From contig JAQIBT010000026.1 of assembly GCA_027858915.1 (NCBI GenBank), positions 1-33,461 on the forward strand: a DNA stretch of 33,461 bases, read 5' to 3'. A program made the position numbers and the translations under genes. Below, one piece after another: positions 23,829 through 32,701 of this stretch (the first letter of the stretch is position 1; every line of letters begins with the position of its first letter). A model generated the notes under the pieces. It searched no databases. It worked only from the letters and a program-made list of their open reading frames with translations, and had not been told where the DNA came from. The DNA comes from Salinisphaera sp. (GTDB taxonomy: Bacteria > Pseudomonadota > Gammaproteobacteria > Nevskiales > Salinisphaeraceae).

Positions 23829-24497
23829 TCAGGGCGCGTCAGCCAGTAGTTCCTTGAGCTCGGCATTCTCGGCTTCGAGTTCTGCTACACGTGCTTCCAG
23901 CGCACGGATTCGTTCGAGATCGGCCGAGGAGCCAGAGGACCTGGCTGAACCGTGTCTGGCGACGTACGCATCTACATCGATCGCGCCACAGAACTGATGC
24001 ATCAGTTCTGCTTCCTTTCGGCCCGGCGTGCGCGGCAGGCGAATGATGATCGAGTCGGCGCTGTCTTCGGTGTCGATCAGTTCGTCTGCTGCTGCGCTGA
24101 CCGCCTCGTTGTCGGCAAACTCATGCAGCCGGCCGGCTCGGGCGCGCAATTCGCCCGGTGTCTGGGCTCCGCGCAGTAGCAACAGAGTCACGATGGCGAA
24201 TCCCGCCCTGGTGAACTTCAAGTCGTTGAACTGTGTGTTGCACAAGCGCTGCTTGTACTTCTGTACGCCGTTCTTGAAGTTCTCCTCGATGTGCAGGAGG
24301 CTGCGATCCTTCAATGCGCGGCAGGCGCGCTGAACGTCCATCGGTTTGAGAGTCAGCACCGGCTCGCGCGCCGATTTTTGATTGCAGGCGTTGGTCAGCG
24401 CGTTGAGCGTCAACGGATACTGATCGGGCGTCGTAATGGATTTTTCCATCAGGCAGCCGATGATGCGGGCTTCGATGTCGGTGAGCTGGGGTAGCAT
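23829..24497 (-). CDS. yceH: YceH family (DUF480) protein
   Basis: A 222-residue protein of the conserved YceH family, made of winged-helix-like repeats. Its molecular role is not established. Recognised blocks are LTDIEARIIGCLMEKSITTPDQYPLTLNALTNACNQKSAREPV, VQKYKQRLCNTQF, LLLRGAQTPGELRARAGRLHEF and LPRTPGRKEAELMHQFCG. The tail (about 190-220) is a coiled coil (LEARVAELEAENAELKELL). Start and length fit the family. Confidence 0.92.
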   Translation of the reverse strand: MLPQLTDIEARIIGCLMEKSITTPDQYPLTLNALTNACNQKSAREPVLTLKPMDVQRACRALKDRSLLHIEENFKNGVQKYKQRLCNTQFNDLKFTRAGFAIVTLLLLRGAQTPGELRARAGRLHEFADNEAVSAAADELIDTEDSADSIIIRLPRTPGRKEAELMHQFCGAIDVDAYVARHGSARSSGSSADLERIRALEARVAELEAENAELKELLADAP

Positions 24498-24592
24498 GTG
24501 GGGTCTCGGCGGGTTGTTCGCAATTACGCGTCAGTCTGGCATGCGCCGATCGTTTATCACACGGCGTCCACGAATACAGTCGTCTTCGTGTC

Positions 24593-24627
24593 AGGGCCTG
24601 TTGCCGTATGAGACGGCAACAGGCCCT
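24593..24627. repeat. perfect 15-base-stem palindrome (AGGGCCTGTTGCC type)
   Basis: 24593-24607 pairs perfectly with 24613-24627 around ATGAG. It sits directly after the last conserved residue of the GST remnant, downstream of the zinc-finger gene. A related palindrome at 25138-25187 shares the outer AGGGC-TGTTGCC, so this is a small repeat family that may also end transcription. Confidence 0.7.
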
Positions 24628-24747
24628 AGCGTTATGTCGTAGCCCATCAGGCGTATGGCGACGGGCGCATAAAAGGCATCGACCGCGGTGAACTGCGCGC
24701 CGGCCAGCCATGGGCCGCCAAAACGGGTCAATCCCTTTGCTGAGATA
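24628..24747 (-). pseudogene. GST C-terminal fragment
   Basis: On the minus strand, about 40 residues read ISAKGLTRFGGPWLAGAQFTAVDAFYAPVAIRLMGYDITL. This is the C-terminal signature of the bacterial GST group (GLxRFGGPFLxGxxFxxVDAFxAPVAxR). Nothing of the rest is present upstream, where the zinc-finger gene lies, and downstream the frame enters the palindrome and stops at 24591. A fossil of a GST gene. Confidence 0.7.
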
Positions 24748-24752
24748 TATTC

Positions 24753-25103
24753 TTACTCCCGTGCGGCCGTGCAGTCGAGACACCGCAAGGCCGTAGGATC
24801 GTGGCGCAAGCGAGCCGCCGGGATTGGCTCGTCGCAGTCCGGGCAAATGCCAAAATCTGCGCTGTCCAGACGCTTGCGGGTCGCGGCGATCCGCGATAGC
24901 TGTTGCCGGGCTCGACCGCGAGCGGCCTGGTTCATGGCCTGTGACTGCATCGCGTCCATGCGCGATAGACGCCCCTGGCGGGTCTGGTCCAGTTCGACCG
25001 CCTGCTCGCTGGCGGCGCTGTCCTCGAGATACGCGCGTGTCTCGGCTTCCAGATGGTCAAGCCGCGCGGCCAACGTCTCTCGGTCGATCGGTGGTTCGGT
25101 CAT
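24753..25103 (-). CDS. TraR/DksA-type C4 zinc-finger protein
   Basis: A 116-residue protein of the TraR/DksA family, whose members bind RNA polymerase through its secondary channel and alter promoter response. Residues 8-80 form a long helical hairpin rich in Ala, Glu, Gln and Arg. Residues 84-111 are the zinc finger (CPDC, 17 residues, CLDC: Cys87, 90, 108, 111). It is shorter than DksA (151) and lacks its usual coiled-coil tip motif, so a function equal to DksA is not assured. It is flanked by two related palindromes (24593-24627 and 25138-25187). Confidence 0.85.
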   Translation of the reverse strand: MTEPPIDRETLAARLDHLEAETRAYLEDSAASEQAVELDQTRQGRLSRMDAMQSQAMNQAARGRARQQLSRIAATRKRLDSADFGICPDCDEPIPAARLRHDPTALRCLDCTAARE

Positions 25104-25137
25104 TCATGCAGACTGCCGCAAGCCGAGCTTCGTTGCT

Positions 25138-25187
25138 AGGGCGTGTTGCCATTTCATACGGCGTCGTATGAAATGGCAATACCCCTT
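25138..25187. repeat. palindrome of the AGGGCNTGTTGCC family
   Basis: TTGCCATTTCATACG (25146-25160) pairs perfectly with 25165-25179, and the outer AGGGCGTG/TACCCCTT arms pair imperfectly. It follows the stop of the 694-residue gene by seven bases on the minus strand, a typical place for a terminator or REP-like element. Confidence 0.65.
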
Positions 25188-25194
25188 GGTGGCT

Positions 25195-27279
25195 TCAGAA
25201 CGCCTTGGCCCAACTTTCGCCCGCCAGCTCAACGACGCGTTCGATCGCTTCATCGGGGACCTGGTCGGCGTGGCCTTTTTCCAGCGGGTCGTAGTGGAAG
25301 ACAAACAGGCGCGAGGCGAACTGGTCGAACGGCAGGCTGGCCTCCCCCGGATACTCGCCGTGATCGCGGGTAGAGGTGACGATGCCCTGGCCCCAGTCCT
25401 GGCCGCTGTCGTTGTTGGGATTGAAGAAATACACGCGCATGACGTTGTCGGGATCGAGTGCGACGCGCCGCAACGTGATCGCGTGGCGACCGACGTAGCG
25501 CGCGGCGCTGTCGGTTGCTGCAATGCCGGCAGGTTGCGGATGGATGACCGGCACCTGGCCGTTGTAGTAGGGATGGTAGCTGGCATAGAAATGCCTTACG
25601 AAATCGGCGTGATCGACAATCTTGTCGGTACAGCCATCGGCGACCACGCGAAAGCCTACACCGACCCACCAGCCATAGAGCTCGGGATGAATCCAGCGAT
25701 GCAGGTCGTCGTCACGCTCGCCGCACAGCCGCCCCATCTCGATATACAGCCGATCGAGATGCGGCACCAGAATCATCGACACCGCGTCGACGTCCAGCGG
25801 CCGCGCCTTGGCGAGCCCGTCATCGAGCCCCTTGGATGAGACCGGCTGGCCTTCGAAACGGATCAGGATTTCGTCATCGCGCGCGGCCCAGGCGACCAGT
25901 TGCAATAGATAGTCTGGATCGTTGTCGGCCCAAAGCGATAATCCGACTACCGACTGACAAGTGGGATTATTGCCCTGGCCGACGCCCAGCGGCTGGCCCA
26001 GGATCTGCAGTACGCCAGCGAGCAGATAGACACGCGCCGGGTGCGTATCGCCAAACGCGGCGCGCAGCGTGGCTTCGGTTTCGGCCGACAAAGTCAGCCG
26101 TATCTGTCGCCAAAGGCCGGAGGCCACAGGGGAGGAGTACAAGACGCCGCGTTCGAGCAGGCGAGCCAGGCCATAGATCGCCGAGGCTGTTTCGACATGG
26201 ATCGCCTGGTCGATCAGCGAATGCACCAGTTCGCGATACGAGGCCAGCGCATCGGCGCCGGTATTGCTGACCCCGAGAGCGACCGGGATCAGCTCTTCGC
26301 CGTCGGCGCCCCGGTTGCGCAGATGACGCAGGAAAACCGCGTGATAGACCGAGGCAAGCCCGGTATCGTGCATGGCGCAGGCAAAACCATAGGCTTCGTC
26401 CGATAGCGCCCCCGGCAACATGGCTTCGAGCCGTTCGGCGTACACCTCTACGCCCGGGTCCTCGGCGCAGCCCGGCGTCGGTGAAAACAGCGCATTGACC
26501 AATCGCCGCGCATCGTCGTTGTCGGTATCAATTGCCGGGTCGTAGAGACATTGGGCGATCTGAATCACCATCTGTCGGGCATTGTCGACATCGATTGGCC
26601 GTTGATCGAGGATCCGCCACACTTCGGCGACCAGGCTATCGAGGATGCTGGCGTAGCCCATGCGGTCGATCAGAAAACGATACAGCCCCTGTACTGTCTG
26701 CCCGAGATTCTGTTCCCGCTCGCGGTCCGATTCATTCATCTGGTCGGACAGCAGATCGAGATTCAGTGCCATCACCTGCGTGATGAACCGGGCAGCGCGT
26801 TCGGCCGTGATACCGGGGTGATCGTAGTCGCCTTGTGCTACGGCCAGCAGCCGCAGCTGGCTCAACGCCTCGATCACCGTGGTATCGAAGTCGCCGGTGC
26901 GCAGCGAATGTCGGGCGATGTCGGCTTGCAGGATAGACGGACGGGCCCAGTCGGTTCCGGCGAACACGCCTGCGGATTCGATTTTGCGCACCCGATCGTA
27001 GATCGCTAGCGGTCCGGCTTTCTGCGCCAGCAAGGCGCCCGCCGCCATCAGCACGCCGCGGTTGGACGCACGCGGATCGGATTGATGCGCCTGGCCCAGT
27101 GCAAGCAGGGCATTATCAAGCGCGCGGCTATCGACAGACAAAGGCAATGGCTTGTCATCGGGAGAGAGGGTATCTGCAGACATAGACAATCGCTTGATGT
27201 CAGGGGAGCTGAGGTGCGCCGGCGCGGGCGAACCCATGTTATCCGAGCTTGCATGCTCGGTATCGATATCGCCGCTCAC
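25195..27279 (-). CDS. large protein of unknown function with a possible Cys-His-Asn triad
   Basis: A 694-residue acidic protein with no signal peptide or membrane helix. I do not recognise the family. Residues 50-430 are mostly helical and repeat-poor. The C-terminal part has strongly motif-like spots: GQGNNPTCQS (Cys441), YVGRHAITLRRV (His599) and VYFFNPNNDSGQDWG (Asn620). The order and context (N-x-x-C, G-H-A-x-x-L, F-N-P) recall the Cys, His and Asn of papain/calpain-like enzymes, so a cysteine peptidase or transglutaminase-like domain is possible (inference only). The start at 27279 is GTG with a poor ribosome site. ATG at 27237 (residue 15) is an alternative. It appears to be its own transcription unit, ending at a palindrome. 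Confidence 0.8.
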   Translation of the reverse strand: MSGDIDTEHASSDNMGSPAPAHLSSPDIKRLSMSADTLSPDDKPLPLSVDSRALDNALLALGQAHQSDPRASNRGVLMAAGALLAQKAGPLAIYDRVRKIESAGVFAGTDWARPSILQADIARHSLRTGDFDTTVIEALSQLRLLAVAQGDYDHPGITAERAARFITQVMALNLDLLSDQMNESDREREQNLGQTVQGLYRFLIDRMGYASILDSLVAEVWRILDQRPIDVDNARQMVIQIAQCLYDPAIDTDNDDARRLVNALFSPTPGCAEDPGVEVYAERLEAMLPGALSDEAYGFACAMHDTGLASVYHAVFLRHLRNRGADGEELIPVALGVSNTGADALASYRELVHSLIDQAIHVETASAIYGLARLLERGVLYSSPVASGLWRQIRLTLSAETEATLRAAFGDTHPARVYLLAGVLQILGQPLGVGQGNNPTCQSVVGLSLWADNDPDYLLQLVAWAARDDEILIRFEGQPVSSKGLDDGLAKARPLDVDAVSMILVPHLDRLYIEMGRLCGERDDDLHRWIHPELYGWWVGVGFRVVADGCTDKIVDHADFVRHFYASYHPYYNGQVPVIHPQPAGIAATDSAARYVGRHAITLRRVALDPDNVMRVYFFNPNNDSGQDWGQGIVTSTRDHGEYPGEASLPFDQFASRLFVFHYDPLEKGHADQVPDEAIERVVELAGESWAKAF

Positions 27280-27435
27280 TTAGGTTATCGGCGTCGATGA
27301 ACGCTGCTGGAGTCTAGCAGTTGGAAATGCTGGGCGTAGCTGAACGAGCGATTGGGAACAGCTCGGCAGAATGTGGCTCGCACCGACGATCGATGGCGGT
27401 CGCATTCAGCACTCCGTTACGGCACAGTCGCGAGC

Positions 27436-28539
27436 ATGTCGACTCCTCTGGTTTTCCGCGGTCTCGCGCTCGTATGCATACTTTGCCTGGCCGGCTGTGC
27501 GGCGTGGCAGCCGCCCAGCGCTCCGCCGCGGCCGGCGTCTGCGGTGCGGTCGGAGATTGCGCGTATGCTGCCTTCCGGTGTCGACGATCGGCGCGGCTGG
27601 GCGCGGGATATTCAAGTCGCGTTCACTAGCCAGACGCTGAGCGCCACGCACTCGAATATCTGCTCGGTGATTGCGGTTGTCGCACAGGAGTCGTCCTTCG
27701 AGGCACAGCCTGTGGTGCCGGGGTTGGCGCATATTGCTCGCTCCGAGCTCGAGCGCCGCGCCACCGCCGCCCACGTGCCGGGTTTCGTTCTCAGCGCGGC
27801 ACTCGAGCTCACCTCATCAAATGGCAAGACGTACAACCAACGGCTGGACTCAGTGCGTACCGAGCGCCAGCTCAGCGATATGTTCGAGGATTTCATCGGC
27901 CGTGTGCCGCTGGGTAAAAGTCTGTTCGGGCGTTTCAACCCGGTGCATACCGGCGGGCCGATGCAGGTCGCCGTCGATTTCGCCGAGGCGCATGACAGCA
28001 ATTATCCCTATGCCGACGTGACGTCGGTGCGCAGCGAGGTATTCAGTCGTCGCGGCGGCCTGTACTTCGGCATACTGCATTTGCTGGGTTACGGCACCGA
28101 CTACCCAAGCCCGCTGTACCGCTTTGCCGATTACAACGCCGGCTGGTATGCCAGCCGCAACGCGGCCTTCCAGCGTGCTGTCAGCCAATTGACCGGTATC
28201 AAGCTGGCACTGGACGGGGATCTCGTGAGCTACCACTCCACCGCCCAGAGTCATACTGAGCGCGCCACCAAGACGCTCAGTTCACGGATTGATCTGAGTG
28301 AAGGCACGATCCGACGGGATCTGACAGAAGGCGAGAAGAAGACCTTCAGCGATACCAAACTCTACAAACGCGTATTTGCGTTAGCGGACTCGGCCCAAGG
28401 CCATCGAGTGCCAAGAGCGATCTTGCCCGGTATCCGGCTGGAAAGCCCCAAGATCACTCGAAAGTTGACGACCGCGTGGTTTGCCAAGCGTGTCGATGCA
28501 CGCTGGAAAGCCTGTATGAGGCGAGTAGGAAACTCTTGA
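27436..28539 (+). CDS. DUF1615 family outer-membrane lipoprotein
   Basis: A 367-residue lipoprotein. Its signal ends CLAGC (Cys21), followed by a Pro/Ala linker. The rest fits DUF1615, the family of E. coli YaiW: the WARDIQVAFTSQ block, ICSVIAVVAQESSFEAQPVVPGL, PVHTGGPMQVAVDFAE, GGLYFGILHLLGYGTDYPSPLYRFADYNAGWYASRNAAFQ. The AQESSF segment (Glu85) looks like the catalytic-Glu region of lytic transglycosylases, so a peptidoglycan-related fold is plausible but unproven. The start at 27436 is the one that yields a lipoprotein signal. The ribosome site is weak. Confidence 0.85.
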   Translation: MSTPLVFRGLALVCILCLAGCAAWQPPSAPPRPASAVRSEIARMLPSGVDDRRGWARDIQVAFTSQTLSATHSNICSVIAVVAQESSFEAQPVVPGLAHIARSELERRATAAHVPGFVLSAALELTSSNGKTYNQRLDSVRTERQLSDMFEDFIGRVPLGKSLFGRFNPVHTGGPMQVAVDFAEAHDSNYPYADVTSVRSEVFSRRGGLYFGILHLLGYGTDYPSPLYRFADYNAGWYASRNAAFQRAVSQLTGIKLALDGDLVSYHSTAQSHTERATKTLSSRIDLSEGTIRRDLTEGEKKTFSDTKLYKRVFALADSAQGHRVPRAILPGIRLESPKITRKLTTAWFAKRVDARWKACMRRVGNS

Positions 28540-28598
28540 AACGACAGGCTAGTGATGCAAAAAATGCATGTTGTCGATATGCGCAACGCCAAGCGATG

Positions 28599-29063
28599 TC
28601 AGCCGCCGAGAAACGACGACATTGCCTTGTCTGCGATGGCGCCGCATACGCGCTCGCCTAACTTGTGCTTCAAGTTGGTCAGGCTGAAGGTCTGACCCTG
28701 GCCGCCTTGCAGCAGCCCACTCATGCCTTGCTTGTAGCCCTGGCTACGCGTCGCCTGGGCTGGCCCGCCAAGCTTGGCCATCAGCTTGTTCTTGATCTGT
28801 TCGGTCGCGCTTTTTGTATAGCCTTGTTTTTGACAGTAACCCAGCACGCCGGCTGCATTCTGCACGCTGCCGAGATTCATCGAGCCGGATGTCAGTTGCC
28901 CCAATAACGCGCCGGCCCCGCCGGAGGTCTGGGCAGCACCTTGTGAATTGGTCATGTCGCCAGCGCTCTGCTTGAGGTCGTTCATTCCATACGCGGATGC
29001 CAGCGGTGATAACGCCAGCCCTACAGCCAGCAATGCGGTGGCGGAGAGAATTCGAGTAGTCAT
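28599..29063 (-). CDS. DUF2501 family exported protein
   Basis: A 154-residue secreted protein with a signal peptide (1-24, ending ASA). The mature part has GSVQNAAGVLGYCQKQGYT, SATEQIKNKLMAKLGG and a GLLQGGQGQTFSLTNLKHKLGERVCGAIADKAMSSFLGG end, which is the DUF2501/YjjA pattern. Two Cys could form a disulfide. The start has an excellent AAGGAG site. It converges with the DUF1615 gene, with an ATGCA/TGCAT pairing at 28555-28569 between them. Confidence 0.85.
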   Translation of the reverse strand: MTTRILSATALLAVGLALSPLASAYGMNDLKQSAGDMTNSQGAAQTSGGAGALLGQLTSGSMNLGSVQNAAGVLGYCQKQGYTKSATEQIKNKLMAKLGGPAQATRSQGYKQGMSGLLQGGQGQTFSLTNLKHKLGERVCGAIADKAMSSFLGG

Positions 29064-29133
29064 CAGGTGACTCCTTATTGGGACGGTGAATCCGGACTAG
29101 ATTCGGGTTCCTGCGCTTTGATTGCTGGCTAGC

Positions 29134-29150
29134 TTACGCCATCGGCGTAA
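29134..29150. promoter_or_regulatory. palindromic site upstream of DUF2501 and the small secreted gene
   Basis: TTACGCC (29134-29140) and GGCGTAA (29144-29150) form a perfect inverted repeat around ATC. A similar GCGCCATTACGCG follows at 29153. It lies in the 260-base divergent region, where operators are expected. No regulator is assigned. Confidence 0.3.
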
Positions 29151-29326
29151 TTGCGCCATTACGCGATACTTGCAGCGTTCCTGTAGTTATGTGGTTGCCG
29201 CCGAGCCTCGGTGGTCGCGGTGCCAGGACAGGTATGACAGTGGCTGAAGCGGTTACCGTTCAGGTATGAAAGCGTAAAATTCCAAAACTAGTCATACACA
29301 ATCGGCATTCGCCGTAAGGAAAACCA

Positions 29327-29683
29327 ATGTACTCAAAATTTCACCAGACCGGCGTGTTTTTTCGTACCGCTTCGGTAGCCGCAATTTTGAGTTTAGCGGG
29401 CACTGGCTATGTCTATGCCCATACCGATAACGCAATGACCGGCTCGCACGACGATTCCGCAGCCTCGCAGTCCAGCCACAGCGGCATGCCGTCTCGTATG
29501 GCGCCGACTCAGCAGACAAAAGGCACCGGAGCGATGCCGAACACTGATTCGTCGAACCAGATGTCGAGTCACTCGGGTCATAGCGCGTCTTCCGAGACCA
29601 GCAGGTCTATTCAGCCGAGTATGGCGCCGACTCAGAATACCAAGGGCGATGGTGGCATGTCGGACGCGAATTCCGGTAAGTAA
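29327..29683 (+). CDS. small secreted protein with a duplicated MAPTQ-TKG motif
   Basis: A 118-residue exported protein with a signal peptide of about 31 residues (ending VYAH). The mature part is low in complexity: Ser, His, Gly, Met, Thr. It carries an internal duplication, SRMAPTQQTKGTGAMPNTDSS and, 35 residues later, PSMAPTQNTKGDGGMSDANSG. No family or function is recognised. An AAGGAA ribosome site precedes the ATG, and a strong terminator follows 42 bases after the stop, so it is a real, separately transcribed gene. Confidence 0.75.
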   Translation: MYSKFHQTGVFFRTASVAAILSLAGTGYVYAHTDNAMTGSHDDSAASQSSHSGMPSRMAPTQQTKGTGAMPNTDSSNQMSSHSGHSASSETSRSIQPSMAPTQNTKGDGGMSDANSGK

Positions 29684-29725
29684 GTCGACCAGGCGCTGAC
29701 ACGTCAGCACTTGGCGGTCGATTCC

Positions 29726-29753
29726 AAGCATGGCCGGCGGCCATGCTTTTTTT
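29726..29753 (+). terminator. rho-independent terminator
   Basis: AAGCATGGCC (29726-29735) pairs perfectly with GGCCATGCTT (29739-29748), ending in a run of seven T (29747-29753). It ends the small secreted gene. An AA at 29726-29727 on the other side gives only weak use in the reverse direction. Confidence 0.88.
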
Positions 29754-29858
29754 AATTCGCCCATGTATGGGTATCCTATTTGGCATCGCAAGCGCCGGCG
29801 CCGGCTGCGATACGCCGCACTTATCGCTTCGGTCGCCGGTATCCGACGGCCTGGGCGC

Positions 29859-30812
29859 TCAGTTCGACGAGGTAGGCGTCGCGGCATGATCGACGTCGGC
29901 AAACCGCTGAGCCGGACTGGCTCGATCCTGCAGCGCAGCGACGGCTCGATCCTTGTCTTTCCAGATATCGGAAAGCCATATTTTGAAGCGCTCTCGGTAT
30001 TCTGGGTCGGCCGTATAGTCGCCTTCGCGCAACTCGAGGGGTATCGGCAGATAGCGGACCCGAATAGCGATTGTAGGTATCCGGCCGCATAGTACATCCC
30101 AGAAAGTCGGTTCCGGCGTATTGACATAGGCCACGCTCATATCGACGACGCCGTCCAGCACGTCGCGCATGGCGTTGACAGCAAACGCCGTGCCGCCTGC
30201 CTTGGGCGGCAGCAACGCCCGGTATGGGGATTCGACCGCGCTGCGCTTGGCGGCGGTGGAACGCGTGCCCTCAGCGTAGTTTACGATGCACACCGGCCAA
30301 TCGTGAAATACCTTGCAGGCGCGGCGCACGGTATTGAAGTCCTCGTTGCGCAGGCCCGGGTTCTTCTCGATCTCGGCGCGCGTATGACGTTTCATGAAGG
30401 GGAAATCGAGCGCCCAGCAGGCCAGTCCCACGACTGGCAGCCAGCGCAGCTGTTCCTTGATGAAATACCGCGGGAAGGGCAGCTGGCGATCAATGGCTTT
30501 GATCAGCAGCATCACATCCGCCCAGCACTGATGATTGGAGATCAGCACATAGCGGCCATCGGGATTGGCTTGCATCTCCATTTCCGTGGCCACATGCGTG
30601 CCGCCGACGCCGAGGATGATGGCATTCGAGCAGCGCGCCCAGAACTTGGCGATCGCCAGCACGGCGCGCGTGGCGCGGTCGCGCAGCGGGCCTTGCGGCG
30701 ACATCAATTTGACGACGCCGGCCGGCAGCAGCGGAATACCCATCAGCAGCGTGAAGACGACCAGCGCCGTCATGCCGGCCAGCCCGCGTAGCGTAGCAGC
30801 CAGCCGAATCAT
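29859..30812 (-). CDS. PlsC/YihG-type membrane acyltransferase
   Basis: A 317-residue 1-acyl-glycerol-3-phosphate acyltransferase-like enzyme, expected at the inner membrane. The N-terminal helix (about 14-35) is hydrophobic. The acyltransferase motifs are SNHQCWADV (NHx4D, the catalytic pair), [26 protein letters not shown], and NYAEGTR (motif III). The pattern and length resemble E. coli YihG, which affects acyl-chain composition and is not essential. It starts inside the hemE stop (ATGA overlap at 30809-30812), so it is translated with hemE. Confidence 0.88.
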   Translation of the reverse strand: MIRLAATLRGLAGMTALVVFTLLMGIPLLPAGVVKLMSPQGPLRDRATRAVLAIAKFWARCSNAIILGVGGTHVATEMEMQANPDGRYVLISNHQCWADVMLLIKAIDRQLPFPRYFIKEQLRWLPVVGLACWALDFPFMKRHTRAEIEKNPGLRNEDFNTVRRACKVFHDWPVCIVNYAEGTRSTAAKRSAVESPYRALLPPKAGGTAFAVNAMRDVLDGVVDMSVAYVNTPEPTFWDVLCGRIPTIAIRVRYLPIPLELREGDYTADPEYRERFKIWLSDIWKDKDRAVAALQDRASPAQRFADVDHAATPTSSN

Positions 30813-31855
30813 GCAGGAATCGAGAATTCGTGCACTGCATCCACGAGTGCGGCGACATGGGCTGGGTCTACCTGCGGCGTCACGCCGTGGCCGAGATTGA
30901 ACACATGTCCCGGATGATGGCCAAAGCGAGTGAGAATTTCGTGGACCTGGGTGCGGATGATGTCGGGCTTCGCATACAACAGGGCTGGGTCGGCGTTGCC
31001 CTGAAGGGCCACCTTGTCGCCCACACGTTCGCGCGCGTTGTCGATGTCGATTGTCCAGTCCAGGCCCAGCGCCGAGGCGCCGGTCTCGGCCATGGCCTCC
31101 AGCCAGGCGCCGCCGCCCTTGGTGAACAGGATGCTCGGTACGCGGCCGTCCGGGCCGGGCTCCAGACGGGCTACGATCTGCTGCATGTAGACCAGCGAAA
31201 ACGCACGGTAGTTAGCCGGCGACAGTACGCCGCCCCAGGTGTCAAAGATCTGCACCGCCTGGGCCCCGGCAGCGATCTGCGCGTTCAGATAAGCCGCCAC
31301 TGAGCGCGCCAGCAGATCCAGCAGCTTGTGCAACGCGGCCGGCTCGTTGAACATCAGCGCCTTGATGTGTTGATAAGTCTTCGACGGGCCGCCTTCAACC
31401 ATATAGGTCGCCAGTGTCCATGGGCTGCCGGCGAAACCGATCAACGGCGTCTTGCCGTCCAGCTCTCGGCGAATCAGCTTCACCGCGTCCGGCACATAGC
31501 CCAGATCATCGGCCATGTCCGGCACGCCGAGTTTGTCGATATCGGCCGGCGTACGCACCGGATGATGAAAATGCGGGCCTTCGTTGGGGATGAAATGCAG
31601 CCCCAGGCCCATCGCTTCCGGGATAGTGAGAATGTCGGAGAACAGGATAGCGCCGTCCAGGTCGAAGCGGCGCAGCGGCTGTAGCGTGACCTCACAGGCC
31701 AGTTCCGGATTCTGGCAGAGCGTGAGAAAACTGCCGGCCTGCTCGCGCAGCTTGCGATACTCCGGCAGATAACGCCCGGCCTGGCGCATCAACCATACAG
31801 GCGTGACGTCGACGGGTTCGCGACGGAGGGCGTGCAGCAGGCGGTCGTGAGACAT
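30809..31855 (-). CDS. hemE: uroporphyrinogen III decarboxylase
   Basis: Removes four acetate carboxyls from uroporphyrinogen III to give coproporphyrinogen III in heme synthesis, in the cytoplasm. The 348 residues match the family throughout: [16 protein letters not shown] near the N-terminus, [19 protein letters not shown] (with the catalytic Asp), [32 protein letters not shown], and [16 protein letters not shown] at the end. A GAG site precedes the ATG. It leads a two-gene unit with the acyltransferase. Confidence 0.97.
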   Translation of the reverse strand: MSHDRLLHALRREPVDVTPVWLMRQAGRYLPEYRKLREQAGSFLTLCQNPELACEVTLQPLRRFDLDGAILFSDILTIPEAMGLGLHFIPNEGPHFHHPVRTPADIDKLGVPDMADDLGYVPDAVKLIRRELDGKTPLIGFAGSPWTLATYMVEGGPSKTYQHIKALMFNEPAALHKLLDLLARSVAAYLNAQIAAGAQAVQIFDTWGGVLSPANYRAFSLVYMQQIVARLEPGPDGRVPSILFTKGGGAWLEAMAETGASALGLDWTIDIDNARERVGDKVALQGNADPALLYAKPDIIRTQVHEILTRFGHHPGHVFNLGHGVTPQVDPAHVAALVDAVHEFSIPA

Positions 31856-31977
31856 TCAGGCTCTTGCCGTGGCCCGCGATCCACTCGGATTCGGGCAGGA
31901 ATTCGTTACCCGAGTCTAACGGTTGCCTGCGGTCGAGTGATAGTCAAGTCCAACCGGACGGGGTGTTTTTTGACCAT

Positions 31978-32697
31978 CTATCGACGAGCCGCTAAGGCAT
32001 CGGCAATCTCATGCTGGATCGCCTCTGCAGCGGCCTCCGGATCGCTGGCCTGGCGGATCGGCCGCCCAACCACCAGATAATCGGCGCCGGCGGCGATGGC
32101 CGTCGTCGGCGTCATCACGCGTTTCTGGTCGTCCGGCGGGGTGTCGTTATCTACCGGCCGGATGCCGGGCGTGACTGTGATCAAGGTGTCCGGCGCTTCG
32201 GCGCGCAAGCGGGCGAGCTCCAGCCCGGACGACACCACCCCATCACAGCCGGCCTCGAGCGCACGGCGGGCCCGCGAGAGCACGAGCTCATCAATATCGC
32301 AATCAAAGCCCAGATCGTCCATATCGCCGCGATCTAAGCTGGTCAGCGACGTGACTGCCAGAATTTTTGCACGACCTTTTCGCGCGTCCGCGGCGGCCTG
32401 CATGATGCCCTGATTGCCGTGAACCGTAATGAAATCGACGTCGCGCGCGTCCAGGCGAACCACGGCGGCAGCCACGGTAGCCGGTACGTCGAACAGCTTC
32501 ACATCGACAAACACTTTCTTGCCGCGTGCCTTTAGCCAGTCGATCAACTCGAAGTAGCCGGGCGACATCGCGAGCTCGAGTCCGACCTTGTAAAAGGTGA
32601 CGGTATTCCCGAGTTGTTCTACTAGTACTCGAGCGGCGCCGGTGTCGGGTACGTCCAGAGCGAAGATCAGTCGGTCGCGATTATTGATCGAGATCAT
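31978..32697 (-). CDS. pyrF: orotidine 5'-phosphate decarboxylase
   Basis: Last step of UMP synthesis. It has 239 residues. Motifs: RLIFALDVPD, VGLELAMSPG, KVFVDVKLFDVPATV (the catalytic D-x-K-x-x-D), ITVHGNQG, VTPGIRP and ADYLVVGRPI. Only four bases separate it from the stop of ccdB upstream and no strong ribosome site is visible, so its expression probably depends on the toxin-antitoxin transcript or on a promoter inside it. The 122 bases to hemE show nothing notable. Confidence 0.97.
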   Translation of the reverse strand: MISINNRDRLIFALDVPDTGAARVLVEQLGNTVTFYKVGLELAMSPGYFELIDWLKARGKKVFVDVKLFDVPATVAAAVVRLDARDVDFITVHGNQGIMQAAADARKGRAKILAVTSLTSLDRGDMDDLGFDCDIDELVLSRARRALEAGCDGVVSSGLELARLRAEAPDTLITVTPGIRPVDNDTPPDDQKRVMTPTTAIAAGADYLVVGRPIRQASDPEAAAEAIQHEIADALAARR

Positions 32698-32701
32698 TGC
32701 A

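Noticed and set aside
24121-24846. A 241-residue minus-strand frame
   Set aside because: An out-of-frame shadow of yceH, the GST fossil and the zinc-finger gene. Arg/His-rich with no domain.
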